Source: DASZZV01 sp035544835 (GTDB taxonomy: Bacteria > Acidobacteriota > Thermoanaerobaculia > Gp7-AA8). Taken from it: a stretch of DNA of 11,056 nucleotides. The position numbers and the translations under genes are program-made. Under the pieces are notes generated by a model. That model had not been told where the DNA came from. It did no database searches and worked only from the letters and a program-made list of their open reading frames with translations. Of this stretch, positions 1 to 6,907 are shown piece after piece (the stretch's first letter is position 1; each line of letters opens with the position of its first letter). The stretch is taken from positions 1 through 11,056 of the forward strand of contig DASZZV010000442.1 in NCBI GenBank assembly GCA_035544835.1, written 5' to 3'.

Positions 1-77
1 GGAGGGGGCCTTGCGGTGTGGAGTCTTGGAGCTCTCTTACGATTGTGCGAGGCGCCGAAGGGTCGAGTCCCCCGCCC

Positions 78-105
78 AGATCCCTCGCTCGACGCTCGGG
101 ATGAC
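78..105 (-). repeat. Dispersed GTCATCC...GGATCT repeat, full copy
   Basis: Read on the minus strand, this begins GTCATCCCGAGC and ends CGAGGGATCT. The same arrangement, GTCATCCTGAGC followed by a GC-rich centre and CGAAGGATCT, lies on the plus strand at the right end of the window. The two copies are therefore inverted relative to each other and flank all the genes. I recall similar elements scattered in many GC-rich environmental genomes, but cannot check that here. The copy is in non-coding DNA. Confidence 0.6.
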
Positions 106-233
106 ACCTCCGCAAACCGGCCTAAATACTGGGAGTTCTTAGAAGCCGGGAGACGCGAATGTCGCTGAAGGAACGATGACACACTGCGCACAATCGTGCG
201 TTATGCCTGTTCCTTGACACCGCAAGACAACCT

Positions 234-248
234 CCCAGATCCCTCGCT
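234..248 (-). repeat. Partial copy of the dispersed repeat
   Basis: CCCAGATCCCTCGCT at 234-248 is identical over 15 bases to 75-89, the outer end of the full copy. The GGATGAC end is absent, and the sequence diverges after a GCGGC that recalls the right-hand copy. It lies 27 bases beyond the kinase stop codon, so it may have inserted or decayed in the kinase 3' region. Confidence 0.45.
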
Positions 249-275
249 GCGGCTGCTGCTACGAGCAACGAACCC

Positions 276-3200
276 TTACGTCGGACCTTCGCGTGCTGTC
301 GCAGCGGGGTTGTGTCGCGACTCGAGTTTCTGGATCGCCTCGATCAATCGAGTTTTCGCACTCGCGCCCTTCTGCACGAAACCGCGCGCTCTGGTCTGAA
401 GGCGCGCTCTCTCTACGGAAGTGAGCTCCATGGCCGTCAGAACGATGATCGGAATCCTGGCCGTGTCGGATCGCTCCATAAGCCGGTCGGCAAACTCGAA
501 CCCGCTCATCCCCGGCAGCATCAGGTCCAGGATGACGAGGTCGGGACTCGATTCCTGCATCCTTCGCAAGCCGTCTTCGGCGGTCATGCTGCGCTCGACG
601 ATGTAGCCGTGCTGTTGTAACTCTTCGTCGAGCATCTCATGCACGGCCGGATCATCGTCGACGATGAGGAGTCGAGGCTTGGAGCGCATGGGATGGATGA
701 TCTGACGCAGGCGGTCGAGAAGCCGCAGGCGGTCGATCGGCTTGACGAAATAGTCGTCGGCTCCGAGTGCCAGTCCGAGCTCGCGGTTCTCCGTCATCGA
801 GATGATCACCACCGGAATGTCCTTGGTATCCTCGTGGCTCTTCAACTTCTTGAGAACCTCCCAGCCATCGATTCCTGGCAGAAGGAGATCGAGCGTGATC
901 GCCGTCGGGCGCACCTGGCGGGCAAGTCGGAGAACTTCATCTCCCTGCCGAGCCCGGATCGACACGTAGCCGGCCGACTCGAGGTAAGACCGAATGGTCT
1001 CGAAGGTGGCCGTGTCGTCTTCCACAACCAGAATCTTCTCCGCCGTTGAGAGCGGGTCGGCCGGTATCTGTGATGCCAGCGTTCGCTCAGGGAGCGTGGC
1101 CCTGAGAGGAAGCGTAAAGCTGAACGTGCTTCCCTCGCCCAGCTTCGACTCGGCCCCGACCTCACCACCCTGTAACTCGATGAAACGCTTCACCAGCGAC
1201 AATCCCAGGCCGGTACCGCCGAACTGGCGGCTCGCCGCGGTATCGAGCTGGCGGAACTCTTCGAAGACTAACTTGAGGTGCTCGGGCGCGATACCGATCC
1301 CTTTGTCCTTGACGCTGATCTTCAAAGCGGGCTCACCCTTCAGTGTGGCAGCCCTTCCGATGATCTCCACAGCCGATTTCGGATGCGAGAACTTCACGGC
1401 GTTGGAAAGAAGGTTGTAGAGGATCTGCTTGAACTTGACCGGATCGGTCTCAATCGCCGGGAGCTCTCGCGGGACATCGACGATGAAAGTGATTCCCTGT
1501 TTCTCGGACATGCCTTTCATCAACAGGCACACACTCTCGGCTACGGGGAGCGGGAGAAACGATTCCGGATAGACCTCCATCCGCCCCGACTCGACTTTCG
1601 ACAGATCGAGAATATCGTTGATGATGTTCAGAAGGTGCTGCCCGGAGGTGTGAATCATTTTCAGGAAGTTGAAATGTTTGGGCAGCACCTGCGGCTCGAG
1701 CCGCTCCAGCAGAATCTCGGAGAAGCCAATGATTGCGTTCATCGGGGTCCGCAGCTCATGGCTCATATTGGCGAGGAAAGAGCTCTTGGCGCGATTCGCC
1801 TCTTCCGCTTCCCGGTTCTTCCTCTCCAGCTCCCGCAGAATGCGGGCCTTGGCGATGGCCGAGATGGCATGCTGACGGAAACGGCTCAGCTTTGTGAGGT
1901 CGGATCGGCTGAAAGCGTCCTGGTCGGTGAAGTTGTCGAAGATCAGGAAGCCTTCCAGCAGACCTCCGAGGGCGACCTCCATGGCCAGCATCGATTTCGG
2001 CGTGGGGAGATGCAGCATCTTGTCGCGACCACTCAGCGAAGCGAAGTCGCGAACCAGGTACACCCCCTCGTCAAGCATCTCGGCGCCTTCGGAGTAACGA
2101 TGAATGGCCTCCTCGGGCGAAAAAGAAATCCCCTCGATCTGCCTCGGGTCATAACCCGATGCTGCAACGATCTCGCATCGCTGTCGCTGGCGGTCGAAGA
2201 TTAGAAAAGCTCCCTTCTCGGCCTGCGGGAAAAGGACCAGGCCCTGTTCGAGGAGAGCGCGCAGAACGTCCTCGAGGGACACCTCGCTGTTGATCACCTG
2301 GACGATCCGATCCAGAGTCTCGAGCTCTTTGCCTTGTGAGCGGATCTCGGCAGTGCGTGCATCGATGAGCGTTGTCAGTTCCTGGTTCCGCCGCGCCAGT
2401 TGCTTGGTGTGCAAGCGGTTGAAGACGTAACCGCTGGCCAGGACGCCGAGAAAGTAGAGCAGACATGCCCACCAGCTCGCCCACCATGCCGGACGAACCT
2501 CTACCGGCAATTGCAGAGGCCTGGTGCTCCAGGCGCCCCGGCCGCTTCGGGCGATGACCTCGAACCGATACTCTTTGGAAAACAGATACGCCGGGAGATT
2601 GGTATAGCGGATCTTTACGTCGGGCTTCTCATCAGACCACTTGTCGTCGAAGCCGACCAGACGCGTTCGGTAGAATGTTCTTTTCTCTTCACCAAAGGTA
2701 AGAGCGGCATAGCCAATCTCGATCTCGTTCTCTCCATTTTCTTCCTGATGAAACGACACTGAGCGCAGCTTGACCTCGGGCGCGCGGGGGCTACTGGTGA
2801 GGAACCACGGCCGGAAGACGTTCAGTCCTTTCGGTGTCGCAAAGTAAATCGTCCCATCGCTGCCGGCTTCGACGGCGTTATAGGCCCAGGCCTCGTCGTC
2901 GAGCAGGCCGTCGAACTTCGTGAGGACTCGCAGAACCGATCGGTTCACCGGATCGATTTCAGCGAGACCGTTGTTCTGGCTGACCCACAGATGACCATCC
3001 CGCGGCGAAGCGGCGATGCCTACTACGAGATCGCCGCCCAGGCCGGAACGGGCGTCAAAGCGCTTGATTTCCTTCTGACCAGGAGTATCAAAGACTATGA
3101 GCCCTGCCGCCGTCCCGATCCACAGCGCCTTGCTGTTGAAAAGCAGATTGCGAATGCTGTTCGTCGGTGCGCCGCGGCGCAGATCCCACGAAGAAGAAAA

Positions 3201-4898
3201 GAACGGACTCAATACGTGACGACTGGCAGGATCGACGCTCGCCCGCAGGCTGGCCAGCGACAGTGGCTGCTGGCTCCGATAGAGACCACTGTCAATGGTA
3301 CCCAGCCAGAGGAGCCCCGCCTCATCGGTTGCGAAGCTTGTCGCGCCGGTGGCAGGAAGGCCCGACCGTCGATCGAACAGAAACCATTCATTCGCCGCCG
3401 TACACCCGAATCCCTGCGGACCGGCAAAGCACATAGCCCGCTCCGGCGAGTCGGTGAGCGGCACGGAACGACACGCGTATACAGGGTTGGTGAAGGCGAA
3501 GGTATCGAGACGGAAGGTCTTCCCCATCAGTGACACGCCGGCCGGCGCATGCCCTCCTAAAGGAGGTGGCGGAGGAACTCCCTCAGGCGACAGCGCGCTG
3601 AGTCCCTCCGAGCTGCCGACCCACATATGACCTGCCGGATCGTAGCCTAGAGAATAAATCGGGTTACTGGGCAGGCCGTGGGAGCTCGTGAGTGTCTCCG
3701 CTTCTTCATCCTCGACGAGTGCGAGGCCCTCGCCCGTCCCGACGAAGATCTGCCCCGAGGAGCCAGGCAGCGATCCGAAGGTTGTTGGATCCGGAAGCAG
3801 CGGTTTCGCGCCCGCCGGTGAGCGACCCGTGATCCTCCCGAAAGCCTGGTAGTCCGGGCGCAGCCGGGAAATGCCGCCGTTCTCTGCGAACCACAGGTTG
3901 CCGTAATTGTCCCTGAGTATGTCCCAGATCGTTTCGCTCAGCAGTCCGTCTCTCCGTGTGAATGCCCGCACGGCATGGGTTCGAAGATCGATCTGCAGGA
4001 GCCCCGATCCGAGACTGGCCACCCACAGCTCGTTGCCGCTCTCCAGGATCGCGAAAATGCGCGATCGAAGAAGAGAGCTTTCCGGTGTGAAGCGGTTCTG
4101 AGCGACGTCGTAGTGGAAGAGACCCCCGTCAGAGAGTCCGACCCAGAGAAGTCCATCGGAGGTCTCGTACATTTTGTTTACGAGCGATCCAACCGGCAGT
4201 CCGCGGTCAGTGGGCACGATCGCCACTGGCTCGGATCCGTCGCGAAACATCATCAATCCCGAAGGCGTCGCGGCAATCAGAGTACCGTCGCGGCGGCACG
4301 CGATTGCCGTCACCGTCTCGACGCTAGACGTGGGACTCATTCTCGTATGCAGCGAAATGGCGCGGAGGTGTCCGCCGTCATCGCGCTGATATCGAATGAC
4401 TCCCGCGGAGGCCGTCCCCACATAGACGCGACCGCTTTTATCAGTAGCCATCTCGTTTCCGCGAACGCGCCCATCGAAGAGAGGTGCCCCATCGATGATG
4501 CTCACAAAGCGGACTCGCCGCTGTGAGGAATAGGCTGACAACGGCTTTTCCGAAGCCACGACACCGGTCTCTGACCCTACCCACAACCGGCCGTCCCCCG
4601 ACTCGACGATTTCGCGAATGGTAAGGTCCCTCAGTCCGTCCGACCTCGAGTAGTTCTCCATCGTAACGCCGTCGTATCGCGTCAGTCCGGAGGAGTAAAA
4701 GGCGATCCAGATGAACCCCAGCTGATCCTGATGAAGTTTCTGAACGCTGGCCGATGAAAGGGGAGCCTTCTCGTCATCAGGCGTGAAATGGGTGAAGGGA
4801 AGCTCCTCAGCGAGCAGCGGGAGGACAATCAGCGAGGAAAGGATGAGGAGCAGAGGCAGAGACCTGACTTCAGGGCCAGGGCCTCGCGCAGGGACCAT
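276..4898 (-). CDS. Hybrid sensor histidine kinase with Reg_prop ectodomain and two receiver domains
   Basis: Large membrane-bound hybrid sensor kinase of about 1540 residues, counted from the ATG at 4898. Residues 12-31 form a hydrophobic signal peptide. Residues 32-705 carry about 13-14 propeller repeats with LWVG/LWIG-type strands (W106, W252, W292, W336, W426, W531, W593, W638). A Y_Y_Y domain (about 724-799) and one membrane span (805-827) follow. Inside the cell are a coiled coil, a GAF domain (about 860-1020), HisKA with SHELRTP (phospho-accepting H1047), HATPase with NLLSNAVKF, DKGIGI and GGTGLGL, and two receivers (D1337 with K1386; D1458 with T1488 and K1510). All key residues look intact. 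There is no DNA-binding domain, unlike the Bacteroides HTCS proteins with similar ectodomains, so phosphate probably passes to a partner outside the window. A GTG at 5075 would add 59 residues, but that extension is encoded across an inverted repeat and precedes the signal peptide. The ligand is unknown. Confidence 0.93.
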   Translation of the reverse strand: MVPARGPGPEVRSLPLLLILSSLIVLPLLAEELPFTHFTPDDEKAPLSSASVQKLHQDQLGFIWIAFYSSGLTRYDGVTMENYSRSDGLRDLTIREIVESGDGRLWVGSETGVVASEKPLSAYSSQRRVRFVSIIDGAPLFDGRVRGNEMATDKSGRVYVGTASAGVIRYQRDDGGHLRAISLHTRMSPTSSVETVTAIACRRDGTLIAATPSGLMMFRDGSEPVAIVPTDRGLPVGSLVNKMYETSDGLLWVGLSDGGLFHYDVAQNRFTPESSLLRSRIFAILESGNELWVASLGSGLLQIDLRTHAVRAFTRRDGLLSETIWDILRDNYGNLWFAENGGISRLRPDYQAFGRITGRSPAGAKPLLPDPTTFGSLPGSSGQIFVGTGEGLALVEDEEAETLTSSHGLPSNPIYSLGYDPAGHMWVGSSEGLSALSPEGVPPPPPLGGHAPAGVSLMGKTFRLDTFAFTNPVYACRSVPLTDSPERAMCFAGPQGFGCTAANEWFLFDRRSGLPATGATSFATDEAGLLWLGTIDSGLYRSQQPLSLASLRASVDPASRHVLSPFFSSSWDLRRGAPTNSIRNLLFNSKALWIGTAAGLIVFDTPGQKEIKRFDARSGLGGDLVVGIAASPRDGHLWVSQNNGLAEIDPVNRSVLRVLTKFDGLLDDEAWAYNAVEAGSDGTIYFATPKGLNVFRPWFLTSSPRAPEVKLRSVSFHQEENGENEIEIGYAALTFGEEKRTFYRTRLVGFDDKWSDEKPDVKIRYTNLPAYLFSKEYRFEVIARSGRGAWSTRPLQLPVEVRPAWWASWWACLLYFLGVLASGYVFNRLHTKQLARRNQELTTLIDARTAEIRSQGKELETLDRIVQVINSEVSLEDVLRALLEQGLVLFPQAEKGAFLIFDRQRQRCEIVAASGYDPRQIEGISFSPEEAIHRYSEGAEMLDEGVYLVRDFASLSGRDKMLHLPTPKSMLAMEVALGGLLEGFLIFDNFTDQDAFSRSDLTKLSRFRQHAISAIAKARILRELERKNREAEEANRAKSSFLANMSHELRTPMNAIIGFSEILLERLEPQVLPKHFNFLKMIHTSGQHLLNIINDILDLSKVESGRMEVYPESFLPLPVAESVCLLMKGMSEKQGITFIVDVPRELPAIETDPVKFKQILYNLLSNAVKFSHPKSAVEIIGRAATLKGEPALKISVKDKGIGIAPEHLKLVFEEFRQLDTAASRQFGGTGLGLSLVKRFIELQGGEVGAESKLGEGSTFSFTLPLRATLPERTLASQIPADPLSTAEKILVVEDDTATFETIRSYLESAGYVSIRARQGDEVLRLARQVRPTAITLDLLLPGIDGWEVLKKLKSHEDTKDIPVVIISMTENRELGLALGADDYFVKPIDRLRLLDRLRQIIHPMRSKPRLLIVDDDPAVHEMLDEELQQHGYIVERSMTAEDGLRRMQESSPDLVILDLMLPGMSGFEFADRLMERSDTARIPIIVLTAMELTSVERARLQTRARGFVQKGASAKTRLIEAIQKLESRHNPAATAREGPT

Positions 4899-4904
4899 GG
4901 CGCG

Positions 4905-4934
4905 ACTATACGCTGTGGCCTCAGCCTCCTTCAA
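4905..4934 (-). promoter_or_regulatory. Candidate promoter of the sensor kinase gene
   Basis: On the minus strand, TTGAAG (4929-4934, 4 of 6 to TTGACA) and TATAGT (4905-4910, 5 of 6 to TATAAT) are separated by 18 bases. Six bases lie between TATAGT and the ATG at 4898, so transcription would begin at or near the start codon and the mRNA would be nearly leaderless. A perfect AAGGAGG (4925-4931) lies 26 bases upstream of the ATG, too far to act as its ribosome binding site, and overlaps the -35. This is pattern matching only; the housekeeping sigma preference of this organism is unknown. Confidence 0.3.
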
Positions 4935-4988
4935 GATATTGTCGGGCTCCGCAGACTGGATGGTCTCCGTTTCAGCACCTGGTGCTGG

Positions 4989-5014
4989 GCGTAGGGCCGC
5001 ACGGCGTGCGGCCG
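4989..5014 (+). repeat. 26-bp inverted repeat, left arm (REP/MITE-like)
   Basis: This 26-bp arm is the exact reverse complement of 5122-5147. Its core GGCCGCACGGCGTGCGGCC is itself a hairpin, with 8-bp arms GGCCGCAC and GTGCGGCC around GGC. Short, GC-rich, self-palindromic units in inverted pairs between genes are typical of REP/BIME elements, which are mobilised by RAYT transposases, and of small non-autonomous elements. No transposase lies in the window. Confidence 0.75.
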
Positions 5015-5121
5015 GCACCTCCCTCGCGGAACACAAACGTAACAATGCGGATCCCTGGGCGACAGGTTCATTCACAACATCTCTGCGATTGAACGGTTGT
5101 TTCCACCGTGACCGATGGTAT

Positions 5122-5147
5122 CGGCCGCACGCCGTGCGGCCCTACGC
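5122..5147 (-). repeat. 26-bp inverted repeat, right arm (REP/MITE-like)
   Basis: Exact reverse complement of 4989-5014; the match stops at both ends (g4988 against g5148, g5015 against t5121). The whole unit spans 159 bp if both arms are its ends. I find no obvious target-site duplication outside the arms. On the minus strand downstream of glpD the arm's own 8-bp stem could slow or end transcription or protect the mRNA end, a role known for REP sequences, but no T-run follows. Confidence 0.75.
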
Positions 5148-5170
5148 GTTGCACTGCGTTAACAATCGAG

Positions 5171-5235
5171 CCCGCATTCTCACGAGCGAAGAAGCACTAT
5201 CAGCCTTCACATCAAAAACTTGGGAGAAATGCGGG
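5171..5235 (-). terminator. Possible stem-loop just after the glpD stop
   Basis: CCCGCATTCTC (5171-5181) pairs with GAGAAATGCGGG (5224-5235) as an 11-bp stem with one bulged base. The stem begins at the base following the glpD TGA (5236-5238). The loop is about 42 nt and no T-tract follows, so a classic intrinsic terminator is unlikely. It may be an mRNA 3' structure or chance. Confidence 0.25.
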
Positions 5236-6381
5236 TCAGTCGGGCAGCTTCACGAACGTGGCTGGAATGGCTTTTCGATGTTGCCCAAAAGCATCATCGA
5301 CATGATCGGCCACGCGCCGTCCCAGCGCCATGAACGTCGTGAGCTTTCCCCCGAAGACCTTGATCATCCGATCTCCTTCTTCGATCGTGTAGTCCCGACT
5401 GATCTTTCCGAGATCCGGATCTGAACCCACCAACGGCCGCACGCCCGCAAACGAGTACTCCACATCTCGTTCGGTGATGGCTGGATCGAAGTAGGAGTTG
5501 AAGTTGCGGAGGAGATAACTCATCTCCTTCGACGACGGTCTGATGTTTTCCAGGGAGCCCTCATGCCGTACCTCGGTGGTCCCGACGAGCGTGTGGGACT
5601 TCCATGGCAGAACAAAAAACAGCCTGCCGTCGAAACGCGATTGCAGGAGAAGTCCCCGCTCCGCGATTTTCCGGCGGAGAACGATATGGCTTCCCCGAAC
5701 CAGCGTCAGATGGGCCTGATGAGCTATGCCGTGCTCGCCGAGAAAGTCGTTCATCCAGGGACCAAGCGCGAGCACGACGAGATCGAAGCCGCCGCGCGCG
5801 ATCGGCTCTGCTTCGATCCACCAGGTCAGCCCTCGCATCTCGAGTTGCAGGACGGGAGCGAACTCGTAGGCTACGACCCCGTCCCTCCGAGCCGAAGCAA
5901 CGACGGTGCGCACCAGCATCTGGTCGTCGGCCTGGGCATCGTAGAACGAGAAACCTCCCGTCAACCGCTCCGGCTTCAAGGGCGCCATCCCACGGAGATC
6001 CTCACTCGACAAGCGGCGATGTGGCCCTATGTTTCGAAGCCCTGCCAGAGCGTCGTAGACAGTAAGTCCCAGACCGATCTGCCACGCCGGCCGGCTAGAA
6101 TCGCTGTAGAGCGGCAGCAACAGCTCGATGGGATGAACCAGATGGGGTGCGTGCTCGAGAAGCCAGGCCCGTTCACGAAGACCCTCACGGACCAGGCCGA
6201 TCTGAAAATGCTCCAGATAACGCAGGCCGCCGTGGATGAGTTTCGAAGAGGTCGCGGATGTCTGGGCGCCAAAGGCACCCTTGTCGAAGAGCGTGACGCG
6301 ATAGCCACGCCTGGCCAGCTCCCACGCAATGCCTGAACCGTTGATCCCTCCGCCGACTACCGCGACAGAGGGATCCTTCAC
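5236..6381 (-). CDS. glpD: FAD-dependent glycerol-3-phosphate dehydrogenase, short form
   Basis: Predicted membrane-associated flavoenzyme that oxidises sn-glycerol 3-phosphate to dihydroxyacetone phosphate and passes electrons to quinone. The N-terminal FAD-binding motif VVGGGINGSG (residues 8-17) and the GlpD signature TSATSSKLIHGGLRYLEH (41-58) are clear. GVRPLVGSD (313-321), SRDYTI (328-333) and FGGKLTTF (343-350) match conserved parts of E. coli GlpD. The protein ends about 30 residues after GGKLTT at 381 residues, whereas E. coli GlpD has about 500, so the C-terminal DAO_C domain is absent. The stop is clean with no visible frameshift, so this is probably a genuine short form. The start is GTG (6379-6381), one base after the upstream EVE-domain stop, and the ribosome binding site is weak, which suggests translational coupling. 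No glycerol kinase or facilitator lies nearby, so the true substrate could differ. Confidence 0.88.
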   Translation of the reverse strand: MKDPSVAVVGGGINGSGIAWELARRGYRVTLFDKGAFGAQTSATSSKLIHGGLRYLEHFQIGLVREGLRERAWLLEHAPHLVHPIELLLPLYSDSSRPAWQIGLGLTVYDALAGLRNIGPHRRLSSEDLRGMAPLKPERLTGGFSFYDAQADDQMLVRTVVASARRDGVVAYEFAPVLQLEMRGLTWWIEAEPIARGGFDLVVLALGPWMNDFLGEHGIAHQAHLTLVRGSHIVLRRKIAERGLLLQSRFDGRLFFVLPWKSHTLVGTTEVRHEGSLENIRPSSKEMSYLLRNFNSYFDPAITERDVEYSFAGVRPLVGSDPDLGKISRDYTIEEGDRMIKVFGGKLTTFMALGRRVADHVDDAFGQHRKAIPATFVKLPD

Positions 6382-6382
6382 G

Positions 6383-6850
6383 TCAGAGTCCCAACCGGCG
6401 AACGATCTCGAACTCCTGTCTGGTCACAGGCTGAATCGAGAGCCGGCTTCCCTTCTTCAACACCACCATCGATTCGAGTCCCGGCACTTCTCGCAACTCG
6501 TCGAGCGAAATTGTTCGTGGAAACTTCTCGACGAATCGCAGATCCACGCTCACCCAGATGGAATTCTCTTTTGTGCTTTTGGGATCGAAGTAGTCGTGGC
6601 CCGGCCGGGTTGCGAAGGGATCGGGGTAGGCCTCACAGGCAATCCCGGCGATTCCCGTCACCCCTGATGGATCGGCATTGGAGGCGTAGAAAAGCACGAG
6701 GTCACCTTCGTGCATCTCGTCGCGCATGAAATTCCGCGCCTGATAATTGCGGACACCCTCCCATGATGTGATCCCGTCGCGTTCCAGATCGTCGATTGTG
6801 TAAGCGGCCGGCTCGCATTTCATCAACCAGTACTTTCGCGTTTTCGTCAT
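6383..6850 (-). CDS. EVE domain-containing protein
   Basis: Small cytoplasmic protein of 155 residues formed almost entirely by one EVE domain, a PUA-like fold of the ASCH/YTH superfamily that in studied members binds modified bases in DNA or RNA. Conserved family blocks are KYWLMKCEP at the N-terminus (residues 6-14), SWEGVRNYQARNFMRD (29-44), GDLVLFYAS (49-57) and the closing LSIQPVTRQEFEIV (137-150). The start is the ATG at 6848-6850, because KYWLMKCEP should lie near the N-terminus. A longer frame to 6967 would add 39 unrelated residues and run across the divergent gene. No strong ribosome binding site precedes the ATG. The gene is first in a two-gene unit with glpD, one base apart. Its ligand and any link to glycerol metabolism are unknown; pairing may be incidental. 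Confidence 0.88.
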   Translation of the reverse strand: MTKTRKYWLMKCEPAAYTIDDLERDGITSWEGVRNYQARNFMRDEMHEGDLVLFYASNADPSGVTGIAGIACEAYPDPFATRPGHDYFDPKSTKENSIWVSVDLRFVEKFPRTISLDELREVPGLESMVVLKKGSRLSIQPVTRQEFEIVRRLGL

Positions 6851-6907
6851 GAAGGTTTGTTCTCGAACGAACGATACATCCGACGGTGCTAAAGTTGATC
6901 GTGCAAC
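6851..6907. promoter_or_regulatory. Divergent intergenic region (EVE gene / membrane protein)
   Basis: These 57 bases separate divergent start codons and should hold promoters for both directions. I see only weak boxes: TAAAGT (6890-6895) for the plus gene and TATCGT (minus strand) for the EVE gene, neither with a good -35. GTTCTCGAAC (6859-6868) is a small palindrome with 4-bp arms that could be an operator or chance. Confidence 0.3.

Larger units (their letters stand above)
1..275. other. Non-coding left flank with dispersed repeats
   Basis: I see no convincing gene here. The stretch lies downstream of the kinase gene, whose TAA stop is at 276-278 on the minus strand. It contains one full and one partial copy of a dispersed repeat (annotated separately). 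A short hairpin, CGCAC (187-191) and GTGCG (196-200) around a 4-nt loop, lies about 75 bp beyond the kinase stop but has no T-tract, so it is a poor intrinsic terminator. The reading frame that opens at 196 on the plus strand runs straight into the kinase gene and shows no domain. Confidence 0.6.
4899..5235. other. 337-bp intergenic region between glpD and the kinase gene
   Basis: Both neighbours point left. From the glpD side the gap holds an imperfect inverted repeat just after the glpD stop, then a pair of 26-bp perfect inverted repeats about 107 bp apart, then the candidate kinase promoter. A frame open from a GTG at 5075 into the kinase crosses the inner repeat, but its translation is low-complexity Ala/Arg/Pro and resembles no domain. 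I see no other gene here. Confidence 0.6.

Noticed and set aside
1..77. Possible tRNA: GGTCGAGTCCCCC near 61-73 looks a little like a T-arm.
   Set aside because: The T-loop lacks TTC, the acceptor ends do not pair and there is no anticodon arm.
187..200. Hairpin CGCAC/GTGCG as the kinase terminator.
   Set aside because: Only 5 bp of stem, no T-tract, and about 75 bp past the stop.
1278..2204. Long open frame on the plus strand, about 308 codons.
   Set aside because: Lies antisense within the kinase coding region (HisKA/GAF); no domain or ribosome site, and the minus-strand reading is unambiguous.
4899..5075. A 59-residue N-terminal extension of the kinase from a GTG at 5075.
   Set aside because: It is Ala/Arg/Pro-rich, is encoded across the inverted repeat, precedes the signal peptide, and has no good ribosome site.
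5563..6336. Open frame of about 257 codons on the plus strand.
   Set aside because: Antisense to glpD, whose motifs are clear; GC-rich DNA often keeps the opposite strand open.
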